Under the pieces are notes generated by a model. That model was not told where the DNA came from, made no database searches, and worked only from the letters and a program-made list of their open reading frames with translations. A DNA stretch of 64,000 nt. Source: Clitoria ternatea. Taxonomy: Eukaryota > Streptophyta > Magnoliopsida > Fabales > Fabaceae. A program made the translations under genes and the position numbers. Positions 8,779 to 20,021 of this stretch are shown one piece after another; positions within the stretch are counted from its first letter, which is position 1, and every line of letters begins with the position of its first letter. The stretch is from assembly GCA_037962975.1 (NCBI GenBank), contig CM075671.1, forward strand, positions 41,378,501 through 41,442,500, in the 5' to 3' direction.

Positions 8779-10452
8779 TCATTTTAGAGAACTAGGTACC
8801 CATTTTATGTTGGGTCCTTTAAGGTTAGCTTGTGGAGATGTTCCTTTGGGAACCCACACCTTTCTTAAGACCTTTGGTCCTAGTTTCCTAACACTACACT
8901 TATAAGCACTATGTCCTTTGGTACCACAATGATTGCATTTCATAAAAGGTGAGGAGGATTTGCTTGGTGATGCAAAGAAGTTTTTATAGTGCTTCTCCAT
9001 TTTATGATTACTATGTTCTTGATCATATCCTAAGCCGGTTTTACTAAACATGCATTTTTGTTGCCCAAGAAGGATATTCAAGTTATCTCTTCCATTAGTG
9101 AATTTCTCTAAGGTTTTGTTTAGATCTAGGACTTTATTTTCTAGATCAACACATTTCTTAGCAAAATTACAAGGTTTACTAATGGAACATATTTGAGCAT
9201 TTTTCAATTCTTCTTTTAAACATTCATTCTCTTTGCAAACTTCCATAAGGTGCATCTCTAGAGTGTCACTAGTTTTCCTAGATGCTTTGAGTTTACTAGA
9301 GATTTTTGTGAATTTATCATACAATTCTTCAAATGCTTCTAACAGCTCATTTTTATCTAAGTCAAGAAGATTTACCTCGTTATCTTCTTCTTGATGATTT
9401 GCCATTAAGCAAAGATTGGCTTGCTCATCTTCCGAGTCGTCGGAGCTGCTCACATCATTCTCATCCCAAGCAATATAGGCTCTTCTTCTTCTTTGTTTGT
9501 CCTTGCCCTTCTTTTTGAGGTTTGGACAATCGGCTTTGAAGTGCCCTTCCTTGCCACATTCAAAACAGTTGGGTGAGGGAGAGTTTTCTTTAGTGATAGG
9601 TTTCTTACCTGAGCTTTTGAAGCTTCTTTGGAAGCGTTTGCCTTTCATGAATTTCCCGAAGCGTTTCACAAATAGTCCAAATTCTTCTTCTTCATCAAGT
9701 TCACTTCCGGATTCTTCTTCTTCATTTGTGGAAGTAGCCTTGAGAGCAAGACCCTTTTTCTTTGAAGATTTTTCTTCCTCTTCCGCCATCTTTAATTCTT
9801 TCAGCTCTTATTCTTATTCCTGCAACTTACCAAATAAAGTGGCGAGAGACATTTCGTTTATGCTAGGAGATTGTTTGATGGCGGTAACTAGTGGTTGCCA
9901 TTCTCTGTTAAGACTTTTCAACACTTTATGAATGAGTTCTTTGTTAGTGTAAGTCTTTCCAAGTGTAATAAGTTGATTAATGATGAGAGTAAATCTTTTT
10001 TGCATATCAACAATCGATTCATGAGAGTTTAATCTAAAGCATTCATATTGACTAGTAAGAGTACTAATCTTTGAGTCCTTTACATCATTAGTGCCTTCAT
10101 GGGTTACTTGAAGAGTATCCCACATTTCCTTAGCAGTTTGGCATGTCATTATCCTAAAAAATTCATCTTGACCTAAAGACATAGTAATAAGATTTTTGGC
10201 CTTGTAGCCATATTGGACTTTCTTTTCTTCCTCGCTTGTCCATTCATCTATAGGTTTTTCAACATTCTTGCTATCTATAGTATGCATCGGTATATAGGGA
10301 CCATTTTCAATGGTATTCCATATTCTCAAGTCAATTGATTGAATGAAGATTTTCATTCTTTCTTTCCAAAACGCATACCCTTCCCCATTGAAAGCGGGAG
10401 GTCTATTTATCGCACCACCCTCGGGAAAAACATTTTGAGAACTTGAGGCCAT
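8779..10452 (-). pseudogene. Copia gag (capsid and nucleocapsid), two premature stops
   Basis: A single frame from ATG at 10452 (MASSSQNVFPEGGAINRPP) with two close stops near 9808-9816. The capsid part (about residues 1-212) has the copia gag pattern YAFWKERMKIFIQ and ANKELIHKVL-type helices (here YTNKELIHKVLKSLNREW). After the stops comes a Glu/Lys-rich stretch, one zinc knuckle CFECGKEGHFKADC (C-x2-C-x4-H-x4-C) and a second CNHCGTKGHSAYKC. Gag packages element RNA. Both stops are TAA following GAA in a Glu/Gln-rich stretch, consistent with CAA-to-TAA change. Confidence 0.88.
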
Positions 10453-10494
10453 TTAATCTCTTGAAGCTGTTAAGCTTGATTTACCAAGAGTCAA

Positions 10495-10506
10495 GCTCTG
10501 ATACCA
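10495..10506 (-). promoter_or_regulatory. Primer binding site, initiator tRNA-Met type
   Basis: Sense strand TGGTATCAGAGC two bases inside the 5' LTR end at 10509. This is the standard complement of the 3' end of plant initiator tRNA-Met used by copia elements. Confidence 0.95.
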
Positions 10507-10508
10507 CT

Positions 10509-11936
10509 TGTTGTTCAAGTGGCCTCAATACTCAAGAGGGGGGGTGAATTGAGTTATAAAACTTTTGCTTGGAATACCTTTAAAATTGATTTCTATAACC
10601 AAGTTTATGAGATTGTGCAAGTGAAAGCAAGTAACAATGATATGCAATGCACTACAAGAGGTAAATATTGCTGAGGCAATTTAGCAAACACTTGGTGTGC
10701 AATGTCTAAGGTATAGCAAATTAAGCAAGTTCAAGTATGTTCTTCTCAACCAAACAATACCAATCAACAAATATGCAATGTATGAAAGTAAAAGAGTAAG
10801 GAAGAGAAGCTTGCAAACCGATGTATCGAGTTCCACCCAATCCGGTGTACGTCTCGCCTCTAAGCAACCCACTTAGAGGATTTTCCACTATTGTAGACTA
10901 GAGATACAACTTTGAGCAATTGCGGCTTCCTAGTGTCCCACACTCAAGAACCCAATCCTCACAAGTATAAGGGCAACCCACCCAATCTCTCAATCTCACA
11001 ATATCCCAAAGGTTGAGTCCACAACCTTTGTAACCACTCAACCTAGAGTGAACAACCACTCAACCTAGAGTGAATAACTTGTGTGTTTGGTGTTTGTTTA
11101 CAATCAATACACTCTCTCAATAGAGCAAATATACAAATGAAAAGCTCTCCCAAATTCTAATCTCTCAAGATGAGAGGATATACAAGTGAAAGTACAATAT
11201 GCAAGAAATAGGCTTACAAAGCACAAAATAGAGCTATGAATTGTTGCTTCTTGGTTGTGTGTTTGTGCTTGTCTTCCTCTTCAATTTATAGAGCCAAGAT
11301 AGCTGTTGAAGAGTGCCCTAGTCCATCATAGCCGTTGCAGTTAGTGGGAATTTGAAGAGTGGTGGAGACATGACCTGGTTTCCCACTTAAATCTATTTTT
11401 CCACTAGCGTAATCGATTACACCCTCGCGTTGTAATCGATTAGCTTCAAGTCAGAGAGTCACTAATCGATTATTTCACTTCCTCTAATCGATTAGCATCT
11501 GTACCTGATGCATTTAATTTGTTTTCGCAGCATCCTAATCGATTAGCATGTCTTGCAATCGATTACCTTAAATTCCAGTGGCTTCCTAATCGATTGTATA
11601 GCTTCCATAATCGATTAGCCATCGTACCTGATGCACTTAGTTCCATTTTTGATTGTTGTAATCGATTAGTCTATGGTGTATAATCGATTACCTTAAATTC
11701 CAGTGGCTTCCTAATCGATTGTTCAGCTCCCTAATCGATTAGCCATCGTACCTGATGCAATTTCTTCCAAAACAGAAAGCTCCTAATCGATTAGCATCTA
11801 TGGCCTAATCGATTAGCTTCGCTGTTACTTCAATTCTAATTTCATGTCTTTGTTTTTGCATTGTTTTCTTCAAGAGTGCTTTGTCATTATCAAAATCCTT
11901 GCACATCTTTTGGACCTGTTAATATATTCAAACACA
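10509..11936 (-). repeat. 5' LTR of copia element
   Basis: 1428 bp, the near-identical partner of 1969-3395. It holds the functional promoter: 14 palindromes (about 11410-11815) followed in the sense direction by a TATA-like box at 11282-11291 (CTATAAATTG). By eye the differences from the 3' LTR are an extra G near 10545, T for A near 10826 and A for G near 11837. Confidence 0.96.
11282..11291 (-). promoter_or_regulatory. TATA-like box of copia 5' LTR promoter
   Basis: Sense strand CTATAAATTG, about 645 bp inside the LTR start and downstream of the palindrome array. It is the likely core promoter for the genomic RNA. Confidence 0.6.
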
Positions 11937-11941
11937 CTAGC
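11937..11941. repeat. Right target site duplication (ctagc)
   Basis: Direct repeat of 1964-1968 after the CA end of the right copia LTR. The Ogre protease frame resumes here. Confidence 0.95.
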
Positions 11942-13107
11942 CCTCTTCCAGGTTTATACCCTCCACGCAGCATAATCTTTTCCATCATTAAAGATGCACT
12001 TGGCATGTGAGCTTTTACCATCGTGACTCCTTCCCCTACATAGGTAGCATTTGCTATCTCTAATGCTTGGAAAGAAGTTTCAAGAGCCTCTTCCGCTGCC
12101 TCGATGTAAGGGGTTGACAGAGGTTTGCTGACCAGAAGGTCTTCCTTACCAGAAATAATTATCAGTTTGTTGTCAATTATGAATTTTAGTTTTTGGTGCA
12201 GGGTAGAGGGCACCACTCTAGCAGAATGGATCCACGGCCTGCCTAATAAACAGTTGTAGGCAGGCGAGATATCCATGACTTGAAAAAGGACCTGGAACGT
12301 GCACGGCCCAACCTGTATGGGCAGCTCAATCTCACCCATGACCTCCCTCCGAGTTCCATCAAAAGCTCGTACTATCGTGGCACTTGGTTTCATATAAGTC
12401 CCATCAAATGGTAACTTGGCCAATGTAGACTTTGGCATGACGTTGAGGGATGACCCATTGTCAATAAGTACTTTTGCTAAGATGTAATCTCGGCACTTTA
12501 CGGAGATATGGAGAGCTTTGTTGTGCCCAATCCCCTTTGTTGGTATTTCGTCATCAGTGAAGGTCAGATAGTTGTCTGTAATAATATGCCCCACTATTCC
12601 TTGAAACTTATCAATGGGAATGTCATGACTGACATGGGCCTCATTCAGGACCTTCATCAACATCTTCCGATGCGGCTCAGAGCTCATCAACAATGATAAC
12701 AAAGAGATTTTTGCAGGAGTATGGGTCAGTTGGTCAAGCACTTGATATTCGCTCTGGCGAATAAACTTTAAGAATTCATGGGCCTCTTCATCAGTCACGG
12801 ACCTTTTGATTTCACCATTGGCCCCTTCTTTGTTCACCTTGGCATTTCCGGTAACCTGACCCTTCTTTGGCTCTGGAGGGGTGTATACTCTTCCACTTCG
12901 GGTTATACCTCCTACCCCAACAATATTTGTGATGGACGAAGGAGATGGGTCACTCGTTGCCGAGCTTGCAACGATCACATCTGCGTTGTACTTCCAAGGG
13001 ACAGCCCGAGAATCTTTGAACGCAAATGGGGCGGGTGCTTGAATAGTGATGATTGGTTGTACAGAAACAGGAGCTGCTTGAGGGTTCCTGGTGTAAAAAA
13101 TTGTCAA
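11942..13107 (-). pseudogene. Ogre-like aspartic protease region
   Basis: The frame continues from gag after a stop at 13132 and runs into the copia insertion; any residues called beyond 11942 belong to the copia LTR. The retropepsin core is VLIDNGSSLNVMPKSTL (D-N-G-S in place of D-S/T-G-A, as in many plant Ty3 elements), followed by EIELPIQVGPCTFQVLFQVMD and CLLGRPWIHSA, the flap and ILGRPW-type end. The protease matures gag-pol. The other half of the ORF is at 1623-1963. Confidence 0.87.
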
Positions 13108-13131
13108 GGGCTTAGGGACCCGTGCCCCTGC

Positions 13132-14987
13132 TTATTCTTCGATCATGTCGACCTCATCTCTATAGCGTTTACAGACCTGCACAATATGGCAGTCCATAAG
13201 GCTTTGAAGGACCTCACAGAAGCCTTGGCGTTCGGTAGTCTGCTCGTAATCATGTTCCACACTCCAGGTCCCTTCAATTAATCCCCTTTCAAGTAAAAGG
13301 GAATGAACTACCCTTAATGGCATTCTTATATCAGCAATATTCTTAACGCACTCCTCATCATTTTCCATGGCTTTGACCTCTGAATTTCCACGGTTAGGCA
13401 GGGGATTTATGGCCACATTTGGGCTACCTTCCTTAAAGTTAATCCAGTCGGCTTTGATCAAGTCTCTTACTTTATATTTCAAAGCCATGCAGTTTTCTGT
13501 GGAATGCCCTGGTGCCCCAGCATGGTAATCACAATGAGCGTTTGGGTCATATCCCCTTGGGTAAGGAGGTTGCAACGGCCTCATAGGGGATGGAGCTACC
13601 AGACCTTTCTAAACGAGGATTGGAAAAAGTTCGGTATATGTTATGGGAATTGGATCGAACTGCACAGGGGGGCACTCATTGTTGGAATTCCTTGTGTTCT
13701 GATTATGATTGGGTGGTCGAGTCACTTGCTGCGGGTGATGGTATGGCACGGGTTGCGGCACTGGCGCTCTTATCATGGGTGGACGGAAGTGGGGAGTATA
13801 AGCCGTCGGGCCCTGAGTGGTAGCGGCCACATAAGGATTGGGAGCTTGAATCATAGTAGGAAAGAATGGTCTCGGTGAAGCCGTCTTTTGATTAGAAGAG
13901 ATGGAATTAGTTTCTCCATCCCTTTTCCCAGGCGCCGGCCTTCTTGTCATGCTTGCCCCAGATGAGCTCTGAGTGATCTTTCCTGTTCGTATTCCGTTTT
14001 CCACCCTTTCCCTAATAGTCAAAATGTCGGAGAAGTTGGATGAAACACTACCAATCATTTTGCCGTAGAAAGGTGATGGAAGCGTGTCGATAAACATCGC
14101 GACTATCTTTTTCTCCGACAGTGGGGGGTCTACTTGCGCTGCTGTCTCCCTCCAGCGTTGGGCATACTCTTTAAACGTTTCATTGTCCCTCTTCACCATA
14201 TTCTGTAACTGAACCCTATTGGGCGCCATATCCATGTTATACTTGTATTGCCTAAGGAAGGCATCTGCCAGGTCCTTCCAACAACGAATATGATTTTGCT
14301 CAAGGTGAGCATACCATGTAAGAGCAGCTCCTGCTAGACTATCTTGGAAGTAGTGGATCAATAATTGGTCGTTAGAAGAGTAGGATGCCATCTTCCGACA
14401 GTACATCGTGAGATGATTCTTTGGACAAGTCATTCCCCGATACTTGTCAAAGTTTGGCATCTTGAATTTGGGCAGGAGGACAACATCTATGACTAGACAT
14501 AGTTCTGAAGCATCTATCAGTCCAAAACCTCCAGTGCCTTCCATCATTCTCAAACGCTCTTCTAAGACTTCTATTTTTTCCTTTTGAGGAGCTATAATTG
14601 TGCTATGACCGGCTACAGGGTTCATCATGCGGGTTGTATCTTGGAGATTGGTCATATAGGGGGTTGCATATCCGTATGGATAGCCCAGTGGTTGGTTGAA
14701 TGGAGGCAACATATGGGACTGATTCATTAGGCCTGTACTTGGTGAGGGACCTTGGGGTTGGGCCATAGTTTGTATAGCATAATTTGGTTGGGTCGTCGGG
14801 GCTCGTGTGTTTTGTGCGTTGTGAGTTGGCTGGGCCATCGGGGCTTGGGTGTTTTGGGTCTGGTAGGTTTGTGGGTCATGGGCTTGCGTGTTTTGGGTTT
14901 GGTAAGTTTATGGGTCATGGGCTTGCGTATTTTGGGCTTGATGGAGTGATGGTATATTTGGCTGGGTAGGGTATGAAGCGTGAGGAT
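13132..14987 (-). pseudogene. Ogre-like gag, capsid and zinc-knuckle part
   Basis: One frame with stops at 14908 (in a Gln/Pro-rich repeat), 13609 and 13132. The gag domain is clear: PNFDKYRGMTCPKNHLTMYC, LIHYFQDSLAGAALTWYAHL, FLRQYKYNMDMAPNRVQLQN and FKEYAQRWRETAAQVDPPL, the Retrotrans_gag pattern. After it comes CDYHAGAPGHSTENC, the unusual C-x2-H-type knuckle of this group. The N-terminal part has three copies of a 30-39 bp unit encoding NTQAHDPQTYQ-like peptide (about 14845-14945). The stops fit change at Gln codons. Confidence 0.85.
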
Positions 14988-15389
14988 TCACTGCTTGCTG
15001 GTCGTGGGTTTCTTTTTGGTTAGCGAGCGGGGGATAGTATCCTGGTGAAGGCCATAAAGTGGAAAAGGTACCGGGTTGCCGTCAGGACCGACAAATGTAT
15101 GTTGTGCATAAGACTGGCCGTAAGGTAGCCGGGTCTCAATGGCAGGGTTAGGTCTTCCAACATGAATGGTGACAGGGGGTGTCATTGTGTTAGGTAATTG
15201 GGTTCTTGCTGGGTCGGAACCAAGGGGGGGTGGTACGGTGGCAGGCTGTTGTTGGGTGTTCTCAATACCTGCAGAGGAGTCCCCTTCTGTGATTCTCTTT
15301 TCCAAAAGCTTGGTCAACTCAGCTACCTGTTCCTTCAGCTGATTGAACTCGTTTCTGAAATCTTCATCCCTGATTTCTGCTTCGGCCAT
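14988..15389 (-). pseudogene. Ogre-like gag, N-terminal part before a frameshift
   Basis: ATG at 15389 starts MAEAEIRDEDFRNEFNQLKE, with a short coiled coil (FNQLKEQVAELTKLLEKRI), then Pro-rich sequence with FVGPDGNPVPFPLYG. Near 15050 the sense frame shifts by one base into the frame that continues to the capsid domain. A shifted reading (SLTKKKPTTSKQ) gives the stop at 14988. Confidence 0.8.
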
Positions 15390-15690
15390 GAGTCTCGCTT
15401 GGAGTCGGGTCTGATAAGGATGCTTACCCGTAATGTCTAATGTAAGTCAAAACATAAAATTGTTAAAAAGAAAGCATTTAAATAGAAGTGGTAAAAGAAA
15501 AACCAATAGTATGGTGCACAAAGCTATCGCGGAACTCGACCAGTATCCCCCAACCATTTCTCAGAACGTCATATTCAAGAGTAATAAGTATGTGATAAAT
15601 GGAAATTAACATGAGATAGTTGCGGAGACAAAAGAATCCTTCTTTCTGAATTTCAAAGTACATTACTGTTGCCAATGCAGGAAAAGTAAA
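15390..15690 (-). other. Spacer between Ogre ORF1 and gag
   Basis: About 300 bp between the ORF1 stop (15691) and the gag ATG. A 65-codon minus-strand frame (15478-15675) lies here but resembles nothing I know. I see no other feature. Confidence 0.5.
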
Positions 15691-17622
15691 TCAGCCATTC
15701 CTAGCTCGGGCAATCATGGCCCTCATTTTACAAATCCTTTCTCTACAATAATCAAGGAAGGTTACAATTTCTTTTGGGGTACTAAGAGGGTTAACCATCC
15801 CCTCAGCTTGCTTAAGCAGGAGCGGGAGGTCTTCTAGAACTCCATTAGCCAAATGTGCCAAGTGGGCGAAGCGGTTCATCCATGAATGAATAACTTCATC
15901 TTGTTGTGTCATTTCAGTTTTCAAAATACGGATAACCTCACGACATTCTTGCTCAGTATCTATCGCGTGCTGTCACTCACCATTTATCTCATGCTGGCAA
16001 GCTTCTACCACCTCATTAAGCTGATGCTCTAATTGGCTAACTTGCAATTGTAGGAGCTCTTTTTGCACCAAGGCAATTTGCTCGTTCTCTTTGGCTTTTT
16101 CCAACATGTCTCTCAAGAGTTGCTTGTCAGCCAACATAGTATCCCTTTGCTTGCTCTTCATCCTTAGTTGAGTATTAGCTGTTCGGAGGCATTGACTTTG
16201 CTTCCTCAAGTAATCCCTTTCAATTTTCCACTTTTTTCCAATCTCCTTGATGGTTTGCTTGCTTTCTAAGTTCTCCCTTTTCTGAAGGGCGCATTCTTGT
16301 TGAGACTTTAGCAAGTCTTTCTCTAGCTTCTTATTTTTTACAATTAACTCATTTATCTTGGTTTTCATGGCCTTCTCTTCAAGGGTAGGTGGGGGAACAT
16401 GTGTCCTTGTTGGGAGATAAGAGGGACTCCTGAAAGGCAGCTTGACAATGGAAACCCTATTCAGGATCCATTGGTAGTATTCGTCCTTCACGACATGGCT
16501 TCGAGCTCCTAGTTCTTTTCCTCGTCTGTGGACCTTCTTCCATGCATTTGCTACATCTCGAATAACAGAGGTACAATCTCCTTTTGAGTAGTGAAGGACA
16601 AAAGGAATAAACGATTCTTCATTGGGCGGCCCAAGCAAAGGATAAGCTAGCTGACGTTTGGCTATGACAGGGTTGTAGTTAATGCATCCTTGAGTGCCCA
16701 TGAGAGGAACGTTCGGGTAGCTTCCACAATGATGAATAATGGTGTCAACATTCAACCATTGCGGATACCACCTTACTTTGTCAGCTGTGAGCCCCATCAG
16801 GTGATTGGCCCATTCACGCCCATTCTTTGTTACTAACTGGCATAACTTCAGATCAGAAATAGGACATTCAACTTTGCTGACTTGGTGGAAGACATGTGAT
16901 GTGAGCCACACATACAGAGCAGGTAGACAATAAATGATTCTCTTTCCACCTTGTGTATAGCAGAAGTCCATGGTGCAATATATATTTGCCAAGATCGTAG
17001 TGACAGGATTTTCAGATTTAAACTTGCGGGCAAGGAAAATGCCAATAGCATCATAGTTTATGTAATTGTCAATGTTGGGGAACAAGATAACACCATAAAT
17101 GGTTAGAGCCAAGGTATCCATGAAGGCTTCCCAATCTCCTTTCTCAGCCAGCAAGTGCATGTGCTTCTCAAAATATTCCCGATCAAACCCCAGGACCTGA
17201 TTTCTATTTAATTGCTTACTTCTTAACACTTTCGGGTTAATCCTTAGGATATCAGCGATGGTAACAATATTCGCATGACGTCTAAGGTGGTGGTAAGGCA
17301 TTTGTCCCTCTAGTGGCATCCCTAGGATCTGTTCGAACTCCTCAACAGACGAAGCCAATTGAAAGTCTAGGAAGGTGAAACAACGGAGAGGTGGGTCATA
17401 GAACTGAATCAAAGCAGTAATTGCCTCGACTTGTACCTCCACTTCTAGCAACTTTAGGATCCTCCCATATTTCCTTGAAAAACCCATCTTCTGATTCATA
17501 TCCAATTTCTTGCCCAATACTTGCAAACTGGTTGTATTGACTTTCCTAGCCTTAACATGCAGTAATTTTTTCAACTTGGGTATATTTGTACCACAACTAT
17601 CTGATCTCATGTTAATTTCCAT
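15691..17622 (-). pseudogene. Ogre ORF1 (protein of unknown function upstream of gag)
   Basis: A 643-residue frame from ATG at 17622, broken by one TGA at 15973-15975. The N-terminal 400 residues look globular, with FYDPPLRCFTFLDFQLASSV, EFEQILGMPL and KGDWEAFMDTLALTIYGVILFP. From about residue 415 to 545 it is a long charged coiled coil (EEKAMKTKINELIVKNKKLE and on), and after the stop comes a short helical tail ending in MIARARNG. The block 'F-P-LP..EEYE..L' typical of the DUF7745 type of plant transposon proteins is present in spirit (SSVEEFEQILGMP). Known Ogre elements have such an ORF1; its role is not established. Confidence 0.82.
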
Positions 17623-18637
17623 ATTTTCATTCAGAGGTACTGGCTAAGCTCTTGATCGCTTCCTGCAAGAACATAAAGAAATGAGAAAATCAATCATTAG
17701 AACTGACGTGTTTTGCAAATCGATACTCCCCTAGTAACTTTGAAAATATTTTTGTATTTAGGAAAGTTTCGATTTGACAAAACTTATGACAAATCAAGGG
17801 TCATGTGAGCTACGGATTTTCTGATCATTGTCAATACAAAAAAAAATTGATTTTTTTTTGATTTTTTTTTCAAAACATCCGTAACTCAAGGCCCAAAGAC
17901 TTGTGCATAAAAGGAAAGGAAAGGACTACTTGCCCGTTAAAAGATCACTAGTTAAAAGTATGTCATTTTTTGAAAAAAAGTAATCCACTAAATGGGCAAG
18001 TAGTCCTCTATTTTGGATCAGAAAAGAGAAGTGAGAATGAGAAAAGGTATAAGTAAAGTTTGCCTCTTTTGAGCCTTAAGGTGGGTTTTTCTGGAGGTCT
18101 CCTAATGGTTCTAAGGTTCATCTATCAGTGATACCTCGCATTAGGTGGCTTGTTCTAAAACTTCTAAAGGTCACTAGAGCCAAGATCCTACTCATGATGT
18201 TGACCATAAATAGTAGGAAGTATACTAAGTGTGGGCACCATGAATAAGTCGAACTCTAGCTGAGATTCTCACGGTAACAAGATAGGAAGTACATCCCAAA
18301 TGGCTCCGCTATCAACCTCCCCTAATCTTAAGTTTTATTTGGGCCCGGGTATAGGGTCCCACTCAAAAATGTGTGCAAATTATGAGTGTAGTGTGTGAAA
18401 GAGGCATTCAATACCTGTACCTTACTCATCCTGCACATAGAACAAACACAGAGCAACAAAATAAAGTCGACTACCCTAGGGTTCAATGATCACACAGATA
18501 TTTACAGAACATAAATGATAGAATACTAACAAAACAGAAACTAAATATTGACAAGAGAATAAAATAAAAAAAGAAGTTAAATAATTAATATGCTAATTAA
18601 AACATGCGCTATCAAATTGACTGGCTTGACTCTGTAA
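17623..18637 (-). other. Ogre 5' untranslated region
   Basis: About 1 kb between PBS and ORF1 without an ORF of note. T-rich near 17840-17870 on the plus strand. No repeat or RNA gene seen. Confidence 0.6.
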
Positions 18638-18656
18638 GTCCCCAGTGGAGTCACCA
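18638..18656 (-). promoter_or_regulatory. Ogre primer binding site
   Basis: Sense strand TGGTGACTCCACTGGGGAC, two bases from the LTR end. It matches the pattern TGGCGACTCCACTGGGGA I recall for Ogre-like elements (tRNA-Arg type) with one change. The tRNA assignment is from memory. Confidence 0.75.
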
Positions 18657-18993
18657 TCTGTCGCGACCGGGATCACGGCGGCACGGCCGACCCTCGAAAC
18701 GAATTTAAAGATAAACAGGGAGTCGCCACCAATATTTTTTTAGGATAAAATACTAGAAAAACCTTTTGTTAAAGCACTGGTTATAAAAATGAAATTCCAT
18801 GGTACGGGAGTCTGATTACAGGTGAGGAAGGTATTAGCACCTCACGACTGTCCGTTATAAAAATGGTTACCTCAATTTGATAGCACGCATTATAATTAGC
18901 CCAATAATTATTTTAACTTCTTCATGAATTGAAAAATGTACGGAACGACAAAATAAACAAAAAAATAAACAAAAATCAACACAAAATATTTAC

Positions 18994-19251
18994 ATGAGAT
19001 CAACAGGACGTCTCGTCCAAATTAATCTCGCTCCACCTTTTTTTTAAGAGATATTTAAGAAATATGAGATTAACAGGATGTCTTGTCCAAATTAATCTCG
19101 CTCCTCCTTTTAAAGAAATACTACAAAATATGAGATTAACAAGACGTCTTGTCTAAATTAACCTCGCTCCTTCTTTTTTTTAAAAAAAAGGTATATAAAA
19201 AAAATATGAGATTAACAGGACGTCTCGTCCAAATTAATCTCGCTCCTCCTT
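18994..19251. repeat. Four tandem 66-75 bp repeats in the Ogre LTR
   Basis: Each unit begins atgagat(c/t)aacaggacgt and contains ccaaattaatctcgctcc. Starts at 18994, 19064, 19130 and 19205. Length differences are in T- and A-runs between units. Confidence 0.92.
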
Positions 19252-19444
19252 TTGATAGCAAGACAAAAATGGAAACTCTAAAAATTAAATAAAGAAAGAT
19301 GGGTATTTGTACCTTAAGATTTTAGCAAAACCTTCTTCCAAAAAAAATTATTTCTCTCTCTTACTTCCACTACTATCTCACTAGCACTACTATATTAAGA
19401 AAACTTAATCTGAAATTATGAATTCTAAAGAAGAATTTCTTCGG

Positions 19445-19453
19445 TATTTATAG
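19445..19453 (-). promoter_or_regulatory. TATA-like box of Ogre LTR
   Basis: Sense strand CTATAAATA, about 570 bp into the LTR and just upstream (sense) of the tandem repeats. Confidence 0.5.
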
Positions 19454-20021
19454 AAAAAAATTACTATGCATTCCATTATTTTAATATAAAAGTACTGTGC
19501 ATTTTTTGAATTTTTATTCCTGGTTACTGTGCATCTTTTGAAAATTTCGTATATGCACAGATAGTAACCTTTCACTCGGTATATTTTAAATATTCAAAAT
19601 CAGTCCTTTTTGAAATTTAGTGATATTATATTAGTCCTCACTAATTTTATAATAACTAATATAAAGTTTAAATTTTAAAAATCTATCTATCAATAAAAAT
19701 TTATTGTTACGTTTCCAATTTTTTAACGATTGGAAAAAATCAAGATTTTTCTCAAACCGATAATTTTTAGATAAGTCTACTTGAAATAAATTTTAGAAAA
19801 TTTTCTTATAATTTAACTTCGCTTTCTTATAAATATTTTTAATTTTAAGTCACTTATATGAATTTAAAATTATTTAAAATATATTATTTTATTAAAAAAA
19901 TTCAAAAATTCCAAAAAAAATTCCAAAAAATCATAAATCATACGTTGATTAAAAAGTTCTAAAGAGCCATAATCTAATTCCTTCAAAATTTTAATATAAA
20001 AATAAAAATAGGGGTGTTACA

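Larger units (their letters stand above)
1969..11936 (-). mobile_element. Young Ty1/copia retrotransposon with accessory ORF, 9968 bp
   Basis: A complete element with two LTRs (1969-3395 and 10509-11936), TG...CA ends, 5-bp duplication ctagc, initiator-tRNA-Met type PBS and polypurine tract. In sense order: gag, protease, integrase, RT, RNase H, then an accessory ORF before the 3' LTR. Integrase preceding RT makes it copia. The long LTRs and the extra downstream ORF recall the SIRE/Maximus group of legumes, but the extra ORF here is not obviously the SIRE envelope-like protein. By eye the LTRs differ at two substitutions and one base in a G run, so the insertion is recent. Gag has two nearby stops and the protease/integrase junction is shifted by a base, so this copy is probably not autonomous. 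Confidence 0.95.
1..20021 (-). mobile_element. Ogre/Tat-like Ty3/gypsy retrotransposon, left end outside window
   Basis: Reading on the minus strand from right to left the order is 5' LTR (18659-20021), PBS (18638-18656), ORF1 (15691-17622), gag (13132-15389), protease (11942-13107 continuing at 1623-1963), an intron-like gap (1383-1622), then RT and RNase H running off the window. An extra ORF before gag, and a noncoding gap between protease and RT, are what is known of the Ogre group of the Tat lineage. The element is cut by the copia insertion at 1969-11936. The ORFs carry several stops and one frameshift, so this copy is dead. The lineage is inferred from the layout; a reverse transcriptase tree would settle it. 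Confidence 0.85.
18659..20021 (-). repeat. 5' LTR of Ogre-like element
   Basis: Sense strand starts TGTAACACCCC (at 20021) and ends GGTCGCGACA (18659), so TG...CA and 1363 bp. It contains four tandem copies of a 66-75 bp unit (18994-19251) and a TATA-like TATAAATACC (19445-19453). The 3' LTR is outside the window, but a second copy of the end of this LTR type is at 21050-21459. Confidence 0.85.

Noticed and set aside
10495..10506. tRNA-Met-like sequence
   Set aside because: Only 12 bases complementary to the tRNA 3' end next to an LTR; it is a primer binding site, not a tRNA gene.
13504..13878. Plus-strand frame of 124 codons
   Set aside because: Antisense shadow of Ogre gag.
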